Positions 9,786 through 19,151 of a DNA stretch of 64,000 nt are shown one piece after another. The notes beneath the pieces are model-generated. The model was not told where the DNA came from. It made no database searches and worked only from the letters and a program-made list of their open reading frames with translations. Within the stretch, counting starts at the first letter, position 1. Every line of letters begins with the position of its first letter. The DNA comes from Meira nashicola. Its lineage: Eukaryota; Basidiomycota; Exobasidiomycetes; Exobasidiales; Brachybasidiaceae. The stretch is taken from positions 2,794,519-2,858,518 of the forward strand of contig BCJU01000003.1 of NCBI GenBank assembly GCA_001600355.1, given 5' to 3'. Both the position numbers and the translations under genes were made by a program.

Positions 9786-12140
9786 TCACCAATTCACACG
9801 CGGTGCAAATTGTCTTACTCGATCAAATTGCTCTTTGTCGAACCATAACCAACGATAAAAATCCCTTTCTTGAACTGTGAGATAGAGCAAGCCATCTCTG
9901 TCTTGTTTGTTGATCAAGTTTATCTTTTGTCGACTATAGCCTTTCGAGATCAAATCTGACTCTCCCTGTAAGCCTTCTTTCAGCATTTCCTCTACTGATT
10001 GTCGTATGATTTCTTCTTCTTGATCGTTAATCGAAACAATTTTATGAATAAAAGGTGCATAATCTAGTACACCCTCAAGCGAAGGCATTCGACTTTGGAA
10101 GCTGACGTTTTGAATCTCTAAAATGTCATCAATATCTTTTGATAATGTTGCACGAGAATGATGATATTGTATGCGGTCACTAAATTGTGAATCGACCCAA
10201 CCTTCCGCATTTTTAGTCAAAATTGAAACGTAGTCCTGCTCACGTCCATACATCGGCAAGCAAACTTCTGTTCCTTTTGATGAAGAATGATAGATTGCCT
10301 TTCCAGCCATTTGTACGTCGTCTGGGCTAGGAGCGTATTGTTCAAACTCCCATTCTGCTGCTGCTCGATCAAATGATCTGGTAAATGTAGAATTTGCAAA
10401 TGATTCAAGTTCAGCGGAACGAATCAATTGACGTAATGTTTTGTGTTGACTTGAATACAACATTGCCGGTTTAGAAGAAGATCTCATCGTTTCGCAATCA
10501 TATTGCAATTGCATTATTGATTGGCGAAGATCACATTTGTCTTCTACAAGATCATCCATTTGCAGATTTACCAGTGGACCATGCATAGGCAGAATAAGTT
10601 GTTCATTATACTGCAATTGTTCTTCAGCTCGATTATGGTCCTTGTAGAGTTCAAGTGTCTTGGCTGGATCAATTTCATATCCTTCAGCAAAACACATCCG
10701 CTGAAGGTACTCTACAGCAAGAATATTTGGAGGCTTGATAAATTTCAAGACCTTTTGCACGGGTAAAGCTTGAATGGATACAGTTGAAATATCATTACAC
10801 GTCAAAATGATCGGACGCAACGATTGACCTGCAAGTTCGATCAATCCTTGCCAAAATCCTTTATCGTCTTCATATAACGTATCAACCTCTTCGACAAGAA
10901 TGAGTGATTGTCTGGCTTTCGATTCGTTCGATCGAGCGGCTTCTCGACCGTTTGGCAAATTAGTGGAAAATTTTCCTTGGAATGCTCCACCTCCAGTCCC
11001 GCCGCTTGATACCATATGATTTCGGCTAAGGTCACCAACCATTGCAGATAATGCCACTCCACTACGTTTTCCCATTCCAGGAAAGATTTCAAATACTTCA
11101 AAGCCAAGCTCGTTCGCACATGCGTAAACAGCAGATGTTTTCCCACAGCCTGAAGGACCTTCGATCACTATCACATTGGTCAGTCGATTTGTTAGGGCAT
11201 CCTGATCAGCCAATGCGGTTAATTTAGCAGTAGAATTCTCTTGTGGTGAGTCGGAAACGGAATCCTTCTTACGAAATTGATCAAACCATGCTTCTTCTTC
11301 TGCGTTATCTCCAACGATGAAATCGTCCATCTCTTTCATAATTGCTGTACGACCTCGCTTCTTGGTTGGAGCTCGTTTAATGATTTGACGTGATTGTGAC
11401 TTTTGCAACATGTTTGGTAATCGATCACCAACTTTAAGAGATTCTAACCAAGATCGCATATAAGAAGATCGTTCTTCATTGCCTAAAACGTGTGCAGCTT
11501 CTTTTGGTCGCCATTTGTCAATCCAAAGCATTGAAGAAGATTTTGCGTTACTCTTTGATTCAGATGCCGCCCATCTTGCTTGCTTGAGAGATTGGATATC
11601 TGGTAGATTTAGATGGCCTACAAAGTCTACAGGACAGGCAAGGTTACCATCTTGTAAGGGAAGACGATGATCCTCCTTTTCGCCAGGGAATCCACTTGTT
11701 TCTTTATTTGTCGAACGTAGCCAAGACCATGTATGCTCATCATCTTCTATACTTGAATCTGTACGAGAATGATCATCTCTTTTTTCAAACGCAGTCAGTC
11801 GTTCAACATGACTGAAACTTGACTGCAGCTGATCATCAGGTTGAATTAATGATTCTCCTTTACCTGGCCAAGGTGTTTGTAAGTGTTTTGATGTCGATGT
11901 ACTTTTGCTTGTTCCATTCAACATTTGCTTCTTTGCGGGAGGTTGAATTGTCGAAGTAGAAATAGCGCGACTTTTCCCTTTAACATCATTCTTTTCTTCC
12001 TTGTGAGGTCTTTTACCAAAGAAAGGATGTACTTTATCTTTTGATTTAAGTATAATTTCCTCTACCGGCTGCTGTTCAGGTTGCGTAACAGGAGGAGTCT
12101 CTAATGGCCTTTGACCAAACGATAAAGTTGATTGTCGCAT
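9786..12140 (-). CDS. ELG1: Elg1/ATAD5-type PCNA unloader, AAA+ ATPase
   Basis: Large subunit (784 aa) of the alternative RFC complex that removes PCNA from replicated DNA in the nucleus. A WIDKWRPKEAAHVLGNE block (about residue 205-220) precedes the AAA+ domain, as in Elg1/ATAD5. Walker A is GPSGCGKTS (about 328). Walker B LILVEEVD is at about 413-420, with VEEVD replacing the more usual DE. The N-terminus begins MRQSTLSFG, which resembles a weak PCNA-interacting peptide (Q-x-x-L-x-F). Acidic and Ser-rich disorder fills the first 200 residues. RAD24 and CTF18 are the alternative RFC-like subunits, but the WRPKE block and the position of the P-loop fit Elg1 best. Two ACGCGT boxes lie 148-199 bp upstream. 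Confidence 0.85.
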   Translation of the reverse strand: MRQSTLSFGQRPLETPPVTQPEQQPVEEIILKSKDKVHPFFGKRPHKEEKNDVKGKSRAISTSTIQPPAKKQMLNGTSKSTSTSKHLQTPWPGKGESLIQPDDQLQSSFSHVERLTAFEKRDDHSRTDSSIEDDEHTWSWLRSTNKETSGFPGEKEDHRLPLQDGNLACPVDFVGHLNLPDIQSLKQARWAASESKSNAKSSSMLWIDKWRPKEAAHVLGNEERSSYMRSWLESLKVGDRLPNMLQKSQSRQIIKRAPTKKRGRTAIMKEMDDFIVGDNAEEEAWFDQFRKKDSVSDSPQENSTAKLTALADQDALTNRLTNVIVIEGPSGCGKTSAVYACANELGFEVFEIFPGMGKRSGVALSAMVGDLSRNHMVSSGGTGGGAFQGKFSTNLPNGREAARSNESKARQSLILVEEVDTLYEDDKGFWQGLIELAGQSLRPIILTCNDISTVSIQALPVQKVLKFIKPPNILAVEYLQRMCFAEGYEIDPAKTLELYKDHNRAEEQLQYNEQLILPMHGPLVNLQMDDLVEDKCDLRQSIMQLQYDCETMRSSSKPAMLYSSQHKTLRQLIRSAELESFANSTFTRSFDRAAAEWEFEQYAPSPDDVQMAGKAIYHSSSKGTEVCLPMYGREQDYVSILTKNAEGWVDSQFSDRIQYHHSRATLSKDIDDILEIQNVSFQSRMPSLEGVLDYAPFIHKIVSINDQEEEIIRQSVEEMLKEGLQGESDLISKGYSRQKINLINKQDRDGLLYLTVQERDFYRWLWFDKEQFDRVRQFAPRVNW

Positions 12141-12287
12141 GATACGCTGTATGCTTTATATTATTGCTCATAGGGAATGCATAATCATCTTTTCGATTTG
12201 GTTGGAAGTAGTGATGGGCATATACAGGTGTTAGAAGATTTCTTCCCGGTTCACAAAGTGTATAATAGTGTTGATCTTCTACTCTTT

Positions 12288-12339
12288 ACGCGTAAAAGGA
12301 ATCGCGTAAATGTATTGCATGCACACACAAAGAACGCGT
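12288..12339. promoter_or_regulatory. Paired ACGCGT boxes upstream of ELG1
   Basis: ACGCGT occurs at 12288-12293 and 12334-12339. This is the MluI cell-cycle box bound by MBF in yeasts, which drives G1/S replication genes. That role here is inferred from the motif and the target gene. Confidence 0.5.
12316..12323. promoter_or_regulatory. TGCATGCA palindrome, ELG1 upstream
   Basis: Perfect 8-bp palindrome 176 bp upstream of the ELG1 start. It is one of seven intergenic loci with this octamer in the window; the binding factor is unknown. Confidence 0.4.
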
Positions 12340-12846
12340 GCAATTGACTCACGCCGGCGTACGTAAAAGCTAGCTAGACGGGGGCGGTCTTAAGCTGTGC
12401 TGCTTCCATACCATTGGCTCAACGATCCACCGTGAAGGATAGAATGTTTGTGTAAAATTATTAATCAAGCATTTTATATGAAATACATAAAAAAAGCCCA
12501 AAAAAATGATTCATCGCGGCAGCCGAATATATTTTCGTTTACGGAGAGGCGTCAAATTATCATTGCCGTCAACTTATTTCTGAGAATGAAATAATTCGAC
12601 ATCCCCTAATTTGGCGTCAAAGCCTGTACGCAGTACGTGTAGCCGATAGTTCACTATCGACCTATTAGGTGCCGGGTACCAGATATATAACATAAAAAAA
12701 AGCAGAAAGTGATTCGGGCCGCTATTGTTTTCAGTAAGTTAGGAGTAATATAAAAGAAAGCATTTTCAGATTTTTCACCCTTCACATCCTACATCCAAAC
12801 CTAAACACAGACATAGCTTTCTCTCCTCTACTTGAAAAAAATCAAC

Positions 12847-13115
12847 ATGCCATCAAAAGTTTTGCTTTTCGTATTATTTTTAGGATGGTTTACAACGATG
12901 GTTAATAGTACCAAATATTCTATCTCGTAGTGAGTAGTATTATATACAATTATAGGAAGAATAATGTATAATTTACTTACCAGAATTTATCATCACCCAC
13001 TATCAGCTCTTGCGAAGTTGGGACTACTTGCAAAACGAGTGAACGAAAAGTTGAAAATTTTCATTGTGGCTGCTTATGGGGAAGCTCATGCTGTGAAGTG
13101 AGCACGCCTCAATAA
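12847..13115 (+). CDS. Small secreted cysteine-rich protein 1 (spliced, 63 aa)
   Basis: Exon 1 is 12847-12929 and exon 2 is 13007-13115; the stop is TAA. The 77-nt intron has donor GTGAGT, a CTTAC branch-like site at 12976-12980 and acceptor CAG, and is phase 2. Exon 1 encodes a signal peptide (Lys followed by VLLFVLFLGWF). Exon 2 encodes a short mature peptide with six cysteines ending in HCGCLWGSSCCEV. The neighbour at 13476 has the same layout, intron phase and C-terminal motif, which makes both genes credible. Function is unknown; candidate extracellular or host-interaction peptide. A second donor at 12927 (GTAGTG) would also keep the frame and drop one residue. Confidence 0.72.
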
Positions 13116-13475
13116 AAAAAGATATTTGTCACTTTTTGGTTAGAGGAGGTTAACTAAACGTATGAATTAGTGTTGGCTTTCATTCGGCGCAAATTTCCTT
13201 AATTTGATCACAGCATAAACGCCTGAATGAAATAAATAATAGTTGCTATAACCACACTTGTTTATTCAATAATCAATAAATAAAATGCGTACTTCTGATC
13301 AATATCTAAAAAAAGCGACCGAATGACCTTCCGTAAAATTGGACAACTTGCGCGGCGCAAATTTTTAAAGGGGTGTCAAATTTCATCCCTCATTTATAAC
13401 AAATATTATCTTTAAGAATGGCTGAATCATCTTTTACCCATCTAAACCCTCACCTTGATCACCAATCAACAAAAG
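13116..13475. other. Spacer and promoter between the two secreted-peptide genes
   Basis: No gene. It contains a 12-bp direct repeat, CGGCGCAAATTT, at 13185-13196 and 13353-13364, the second about 110 bp upstream of the next ATG. Confidence 0.5.
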
Positions 13476-13751
13476 ATGCATTTTTCAAAAAGATCTCTTC
13501 TAATCATTGCATTATTTTCTACAATCTTAGCTGATACGGCAAATGCAAAGCCAGCTGGTTGTTACGTTGTGACAAAGTGAGTGCATTCCATACATCTCTA
13601 TTCGATAAACGTTTTTTCTTGCTAACCATTTGTTCTTACGATCCTCAGCCAATGCTTGCCAGCATGTCCTTCAGCACAAAAAAATAGGGCATCTGCATGT
13701 GGCGGTTGCGGTGTTGGATCTGATTGTTGTCAAGTTGACAGGGCGTGCTGA
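13476..13751 (+). CDS. Small secreted cysteine-rich protein 2 (spliced, 67 aa)
   Basis: Exon 1 is 13476-13576 and exon 2 is 13649-13751. The 72-nt phase-2 intron has donor GTGAGT, branch CTAAC (13622-13626) and acceptor CAG. The signal peptide is clear: KR followed by SLLIIALFSTILADTANA, with likely cleavage before KPAGC. The mature peptide is about 43 residues with eight cysteines, ending CGGCGVGSDCCQVDRAC. It shares C-G-x-C-x2-G-S-x-C-C-x-V with secreted protein 1, so the two are tandem duplicates that have diverged. The CC doublet recalls hydrophobins and cystine-knot peptides, but spacing and size do not match hydrophobins. It converges on COG6, whose stop is only 60 bp away. Confidence 0.8.
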
Positions 13752-13810
13752 TAGAACAACAAGTAGGGGTTTTATTTATGAAAAGAATAAGTTTGTATTC
13801 TTTACTTCCC

Positions 13811-16066
13811 TTATAACGATCTGCTTTCTACGCCAAATAAAAGTCGAACTTGAGAAGCATTGCGCAAATTGATTTGTGTGCTGATAAAGATTTCACTGTG
13901 TTTAAGATGTTCTTCCATTCGTTCATAATCCCTTGCTACGAGCTCTAATGCACGACTGTGAACGATTGTCCTTGTCGTAGGCGCATCGAGAAGGTCAAGA
14001 TGGGTAGAGGAAATCAGTGTCGGTGAACCAAGAAATTCTTCAAATTTATCCAAAGATCTTTTAATAAGATCAACATCTAGTCCAACCTTCTTCTGCCCTT
14101 CATCCTCAATCGTACGACCGATTGAATCCAATCCACTTTCTACGCTCAATTGCGTATAATGTCGTTTGATTAATTCTTCAATATGTTGATCCAAATCTTC
14201 TTCTATTCGGCCAACGGATCGAGCTGCAAAATGATGAAATTCAATCACACCCTTGACATAATTCAAGCAATTGATCAGGAAAATGTCTCGACTCCAAAAC
14301 GCTTTTTCATCTACTTCATTTCCTCTGCCACGATTTGCATTGAGTAAACCATCACCCATTCGAGTGCAAACGCTCACAATTGGCTCGATCAATCGCGATA
14401 TTACCAATCCGAAATCACGCGATTCATCTGGCGGTAAATCTTTCAAAGGTAAAGCATCTCCAAACATGTCTGCTTCTGAAAGTGACGCTTGATGGGCTGA
14501 TAATAATTCCTTCAACGTTGCAGAAGCACCCAAAACTGGAGCAGGAGGACTCAAATCTGCTTCCGGCAAATCGTGGAATCTTGCAAGACCTGCTCCAAGT
14601 CTTTCTAGTGTTGATAAGAAAGCACGATAAGTCAAAATGCTCAAAGCTTTCAATGTCCTACTCAAAGCCGCTCGTGTACCCAATGTACGTTCCATCGTAA
14701 CACGATAAAATTGAATCAAGCTTGCCAGACGATATGTGGTGATGCATCCTTCTTGCGAATTCACAGTTTGCTCGATTCGAATACGTAAAGAATGACAACA
14801 TCCTTCTATCACCTTATCAAGCGTCTCACGTGTCCATAATTCGGCTTTTGGAAGTCCTGCTGTATCATCGCCTGTCCAATCTATACTGCCTTCTAATCCT
14901 CTTCTCCTTTGACCGACTCTTCTCATTCCTTCCAATCCTTTCAAATCTCCAATCTTTGAGAAAAAAGCTGTCAAAAACTCTCTCTCAGAAGCAACAGATT
15001 GATGCACCCATGCCAACATATCACCTACATATCGAATAGGATCATGTGCATGTAATTCGATAGGTCGGGGTAAGTACGTCGGTGCTGGCCCACCCACAGT
15101 GAGAGCACGCTGAAATGCATTTGAAAGTAGCTGTGCTCTGGCTCCTGATAGCGTCTTTAAGGCTGGACGTAGTAAATCCTCTCGTCCATCAAGTCGCAAA
15201 ACCGCTTCACGAACATATTGTCCAACCTCTACGCCCTCTCTGGCAAAACTTCGCATTTCTGACAAGAGCCATTTCCCAATCTTTTGCTGTGCTTTATCGA
15301 GCAGAGAAGATGTTTCATCCATTATACCCATTCCCGCTCTCATGCCTGCTTTAATGCCTTCCTCTTGTCCGACCAAGAGAACTTGACATTCGCTTCGAAT
15401 ACGATTAATCTTATCCATTGCTGCGAACAAAGCCGATCCGACAGGGATAGAACGTGATTCTATGGTCTCTTGCTCTTTCTCTGTGAGCGTGAAGCGATCC
15501 AAAAAGATGTTGAGCAGATTGGATTGTTGAACGGTGAGTTCGTGCTGTTTTCGCAAGCCATTAGCGTGTTGTAAAAGGTAGCGAGTAGAATGATCTGCTT
15601 CGCCTAAACGTGTATTCAGATCGTCACATGCCAGTCTTAATTCACTTATATGTTCTCCCATTTCAACAACAGATGCATTCACTATGCTCAATGCATCCAA
15701 ATACGATTGACTGGCTTTCTCTAAACCGTCTTGAGCATCTTGTGCTACACATCTTCTTGCCTTTTCTGTATCAACACTAACAATCTTTCCACTACTCTTT
15801 CCATTCTCTTCTATACCTTTTGATTTTGTCTTTTTACTCTTCCTTTGCCCGTATCGTTCTTCTATCTCTTGCAATGCCGCTCTAGTAGCCTCAGCATCTC
15901 CTTCTGCTACTGTTTTTGTTGAGCCAGTAGAATTGATAAAAGTAGAAGAAGAATCAAAAATTGATCGAATACGTAAGCTAAGTGGATGTGATGATGGAAG
16001 AGGATCTAACCTTGAACTTGACCGTCTTTGCGTGGAAGGACCAGCTACATCCAATTGAGCGGCCAT
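13811..16066 (-). CDS. COG6: COG complex subunit 6
   Basis: Protein of 751 aa, the Cog6 subunit of the conserved oligomeric Golgi tethering complex, which handles retrograde intra-Golgi vesicles and keeps glycosyltransferases in place. The N-terminal helical region (about residues 100-230) contains the family pattern of amphipathic helices followed by LLNIFLDRFTLT. The central block, including the run VHQSVASEREFLTAFF at about residue 350, and the C-terminal helical bundle agree with Cog6 over full length, which is near the fungal norm. The start ATG follows a run of A and is the first in frame. It is divergent from the fungalysin gene; about 377 bp separate the two starts. Confidence 0.88.
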   Translation of the reverse strand: MAAQLDVAGPSTQRRSSSRLDPLPSSHPLSLRIRSIFDSSSTFINSTGSTKTVAEGDAEATRAALQEIEERYGQRKSKKTKSKGIEENGKSSGKIVSVDTEKARRCVAQDAQDGLEKASQSYLDALSIVNASVVEMGEHISELRLACDDLNTRLGEADHSTRYLLQHANGLRKQHELTVQQSNLLNIFLDRFTLTEKEQETIESRSIPVGSALFAAMDKINRIRSECQVLLVGQEEGIKAGMRAGMGIMDETSSLLDKAQQKIGKWLLSEMRSFAREGVEVGQYVREAVLRLDGREDLLRPALKTLSGARAQLLSNAFQRALTVGGPAPTYLPRPIELHAHDPIRYVGDMLAWVHQSVASEREFLTAFFSKIGDLKGLEGMRRVGQRRRGLEGSIDWTGDDTAGLPKAELWTRETLDKVIEGCCHSLRIRIEQTVNSQEGCITTYRLASLIQFYRVTMERTLGTRAALSRTLKALSILTYRAFLSTLERLGAGLARFHDLPEADLSPPAPVLGASATLKELLSAHQASLSEADMFGDALPLKDLPPDESRDFGLVISRLIEPIVSVCTRMGDGLLNANRGRGNEVDEKAFWSRDIFLINCLNYVKGVIEFHHFAARSVGRIEEDLDQHIEELIKRHYTQLSVESGLDSIGRTIEDEGQKKVGLDVDLIKRSLDKFEEFLGSPTLISSTHLDLLDAPTTRTIVHSRALELVARDYERMEEHLKHSEIFISTQINLRNASQVRLLFGVESRSL

Positions 16067-16443
16067 TTTTTTGGTCTTCGGTGATGTTAATTGAGAAGAA
16101 AGTGGTGTTGCTGGTTTCGCGCTTATATAATGATTATACTCCTAGTGTCAGCCAGACTATTTTGGGCCACTCTGCCGTCCACGCTGAGTTGAGCAAATGC
16201 AGGTGTGATTCCCCACGGACATTACGATTCCGAATTATCAGGGGTGGATTGCGTGTACATACACTTTATTTTTCGTGATTGTATGCATGCAGATTAACAC
16301 ACTACTCTTGCATATACAATCCATACGATTGATAAGGGTGGTCGCGCGAGTTATCAACTTGACTCTCACTTCATCTCCTCAATCTCAATTCGTTCAACTT
16401 ACCAATCAAGGTGAGGATACGATTGCGATTGTTCCATCCCATC
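16067..16443. other. Divergent promoter, COG6 / fungalysin
   Basis: No gene. It holds one TGCATGCA palindrome (16284-16291). Pyrimidine-rich sequence (16360-16400) lies before the fungalysin start. Confidence 0.5.
16284..16291. promoter_or_regulatory. TGCATGCA palindrome, COG6/fungalysin promoter
   Basis: Perfect octamer palindrome 218 bp upstream of COG6 and about 153 bp upstream of the fungalysin start. Confidence 0.4.
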
Positions 16444-18960
16444 ATGTCTAAAATTTCTGCTCTTTTAACCATTTTTGTGGGTTTATCCTTCATCGCTGCT
16501 AATTCGGCATCCGCTGTCTTGGTGGCGCCGGACAGTCAAGCCGGTTCCCTTTCAAGCGGAGCCCATGGTCATCAATCCGTTCGTAAATCACTCTCTTTTG
16601 GACATCATCATAAACATAAAAAGTTTATCACAAAAGATTATGTCCCTTCCAATTCATTTGCTACTTTATCCATCAATGACATCCATCAAAAAGCTTTAAA
16701 TTTGGCTACAGATGTCATCGGAAAGCAAGCCTCCAACGATCAAAGTTTCTTTGTTCGTTCAGACTCTTATACTGATCCTCAAAGTGGATTAATTCACGTT
16801 TACGTCAAGCAAACTATAAACGGTCTTATTGTAGAAGACGGAGACTTGAACGTCGTCTTTTCAGCAGACGGTCAAATTTTATCTTACGGTAGCTCATTAT
16901 ATGCAGGTGATGTTCCATTGGCTTTCACTAACCCAATTCATTCGCAACAAACATTTTCCGACGCACAATGTCAATCGATTCGCGATCAAATCACTGCCAA
17001 ATTCAGCCACAAATTGTACAAGCGTGATCAGCTTGTCTTTATGACAGAAGGTGATGAGCAGAACATTGCATTTGCTACTGATGACAGCTTGGAAACTCTT
17101 CAACATGACTTGTACGTCAATTGCAATGATCCTTCAGACTCTCCATACCTTCAAGGAAGTGACTTTGGTTCCCGTATCCCTGGATCTGTTTCAGGAAAAT
17201 CGACAAGTGGAAATGATCCAATCATTGACGCCCGCCTTGCTGCTCTTCACTTCGTCAAGATAGCAACAGCTGACGATCAAATTGCGTTCAGTCTCAGTCA
17301 ATCAGACGATAGCATCGAAAAGGCTGCTGCATCAATCTCATCCACATTTGAACAATCTATGCGACCTGATGGAAGACATGAACAAGTAGAGAAGCTTCAT
17401 TCTGTTCCTGGTACTACAGATGCGGTCTCTGCTCGTCTTGGATATATTCAAACAGAAGATGGTTCATTGAATCTTGTTTGGCGTATGGAAGTACCCATGG
17501 ATCACGCTCAAAATAGCAATTTCTATCAAATCACAGTGGATGCCACCACTGGTGAAGTACGTACGAGCGCTGATTGGGTGGCTAGTGCACCTGCTCATGC
17601 ATTCGAAGAGGAGGAAGACACTCCTGAAGCATACTACAAAGTTATGCGTTGGGGCTTAAATGATCCTAGCGAAGGCAATAGAACTTTGGAAGCTGGCGCA
17701 TTCGATGAAAGCGCTTCACCTTACGGCTGGCATACAGTACCAAACAAGAAGCATTACGACGACACTCGTGGAAATAATGTGATCGCCAGTGCATTTGGTG
17801 CTGGAATGGAAGATTGGCAAGTCCCAACTAGACCAAGACCTACAGGAAAACGTGCCGAGAACGGATCGTTGGTATTTGACTTCAAATTCCCTTGGCGTGC
17901 GGCTGACAAAGCTCACGAAGAACTAAGCCCTGACGATTATGCTGATGCATCTACAGTGAATCTGTTCTACACATTAAACATGTATCATGATCTCATGTAC
18001 TTGTACGGCTTCACGCCTGCAGCAGGAAACTTTGAAGAAGCTGAATCAAAAGAAGGAGGTCGTGGAGGTGATGCAATTATCGCTTATTCGATCTCATCTG
18101 CCGGTATCAATAATGCTGACTTTACCACACCTCCTGATGGAAGCAAGCCACGAGTACGTATGTACAAATGGCACACAAAGGAGAACCGAACCGAACGTGA
18201 CGGTGACTTTGAAGAGGGTATCATTGTTCATGAAATGACTCATGGAATTTCGACTCGCTTAACCGGAGGTCCATCTGATTCAAGTTGCTTAGGTTGGGGT
18301 GAAAGTGGTGGTATGGGAGAAGGATGGGGAGATTATCTTGCTACAATCATTCGTCGTAAATCGCCAACTCGTGATATTTACACTATGGGAAGTTGGGCTT
18401 CTCATAACAAGGCCGGTATCCGAAAGTATCCTTACAGTACAAATTTGACTTTAAGTCCAGAAACATATAAAACACTTGACAGCCCTTCTTACTGGGGAGT
18501 TCATACGATCGGGGAAGTATGGAGTGCGATGCTCTATGACGTAGAAGAGGGATTGCGATCGAAATTAGGATGGTCACCAGATCTTTTCCCACCAAATTCC
18601 AATTCGACTCAAGCGGAACAAGATGAATTTTGGCTCACTGCTGAAGAAGTACATGCTTTGACCGACGGTAAACCAAGAGCAAGTAAACGTCGAATTCCAC
18701 GTCATGGAAACACATTGGCTGTTCAACTTGTAATCGATGGAATGAAATTACAACCTTGTAGACCAAAATTCTTTGATGCGCGCGATGCGATCATTCAAGC
18801 TGATAAACACTTAACCGGTGGCGCTAATGAATGCCTTATTTGGGAACGCTTTGCTAAGCGTGGTTTGGGAACTGATGCAAAGGTTGTTGGACAAACACCA
18901 TGGGGCGGAGGTGTCAGAACAAACGGTCACAAGGTTCCAACCAAGTGTGCTAAAGATTGA
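16444..18960 (+). CDS. Secreted fungalysin metalloprotease, peptidase family M36
   Basis: Extracellular zinc endopeptidase of 838 aa made as a preproprotein. A signal peptide covers about residues 1-24 (MSKISALLTIFVGLSFIAAN...), followed by a long FTP-type propeptide that keeps the enzyme inactive. The catalytic motif is HEMTH: His596 and His600 bind zinc and Glu597 is the base. The third ligand is Glu626 in GMGEGWGDY, exactly 26 residues after His600 as the family requires. The run GISTRLTGG follows the motif. ATG 16444 is used because the extension upstream depends on a GTG at 16411. In the smut Ustilago maydis a fungalysin cleaves a maize chitinase and also acts in cell separation; a similar role is possible but inferred. 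Confidence 0.93.
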   Translation: MSKISALLTIFVGLSFIAANSASAVLVAPDSQAGSLSSGAHGHQSVRKSLSFGHHHKHKKFITKDYVPSNSFATLSINDIHQKALNLATDVIGKQASNDQSFFVRSDSYTDPQSGLIHVYVKQTINGLIVEDGDLNVVFSADGQILSYGSSLYAGDVPLAFTNPIHSQQTFSDAQCQSIRDQITAKFSHKLYKRDQLVFMTEGDEQNIAFATDDSLETLQHDLYVNCNDPSDSPYLQGSDFGSRIPGSVSGKSTSGNDPIIDARLAALHFVKIATADDQIAFSLSQSDDSIEKAAASISSTFEQSMRPDGRHEQVEKLHSVPGTTDAVSARLGYIQTEDGSLNLVWRMEVPMDHAQNSNFYQITVDATTGEVRTSADWVASAPAHAFEEEEDTPEAYYKVMRWGLNDPSEGNRTLEAGAFDESASPYGWHTVPNKKHYDDTRGNNVIASAFGAGMEDWQVPTRPRPTGKRAENGSLVFDFKFPWRAADKAHEELSPDDYADASTVNLFYTLNMYHDLMYLYGFTPAAGNFEEAESKEGGRGGDAIIAYSISSAGINNADFTTPPDGSKPRVRMYKWHTKENRTERDGDFEEGIIVHEMTHGISTRLTGGPSDSSCLGWGESGGMGEGWGDYLATIIRRKSPTRDIYTMGSWASHNKAGIRKYPYSTNLTLSPETYKTLDSPSYWGVHTIGEVWSAMLYDVEEGLRSKLGWSPDLFPPNSNSTQAEQDEFWLTAEEVHALTDGKPRASKRRIPRHGNTLAVQLVIDGMKLQPCRPKFFDARDAIIQADKHLTGGANECLIWERFAKRGLGTDAKVVGQTPWGGGVRTNGHKVPTKCAKD

Positions 18961-19151
18961 TATCATTCACTTAAATCTTCCCGTATTGTATCCCTTATCC
19001 CTTTGACTTGTATCTGCTCTTTTATAACTTTTTCATCTATATCATAACAAACGTGCACCAAATTTCAATACATTCGAAATATTATATTCAATCCGAGAGT
19101 GTGTGCTTAGTATACATTGCAAAAAGTGGTGGAGAAAGGAGAATATAAAGA

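Larger units (their letters stand above)
12141..12846. other. Divergent promoter region, ELG1 / secreted peptide 1
   Basis: No coding frame supported. It contains two ACGCGT boxes, one TGCATGCA palindrome, and two copies of GGCGTCAAA (12548-12556 and 12613-12621). A TATA-like ATATAAAAG lies about 100 bp before the first secreted-peptide ATG. Confidence 0.55.

Noticed and set aside
16411..16443. Upstream extension of the fungalysin to a GTG at 16411
   Set aside because: Nuclear genes rarely start at GTG; ATG 16444 directly begins a proper signal peptide.
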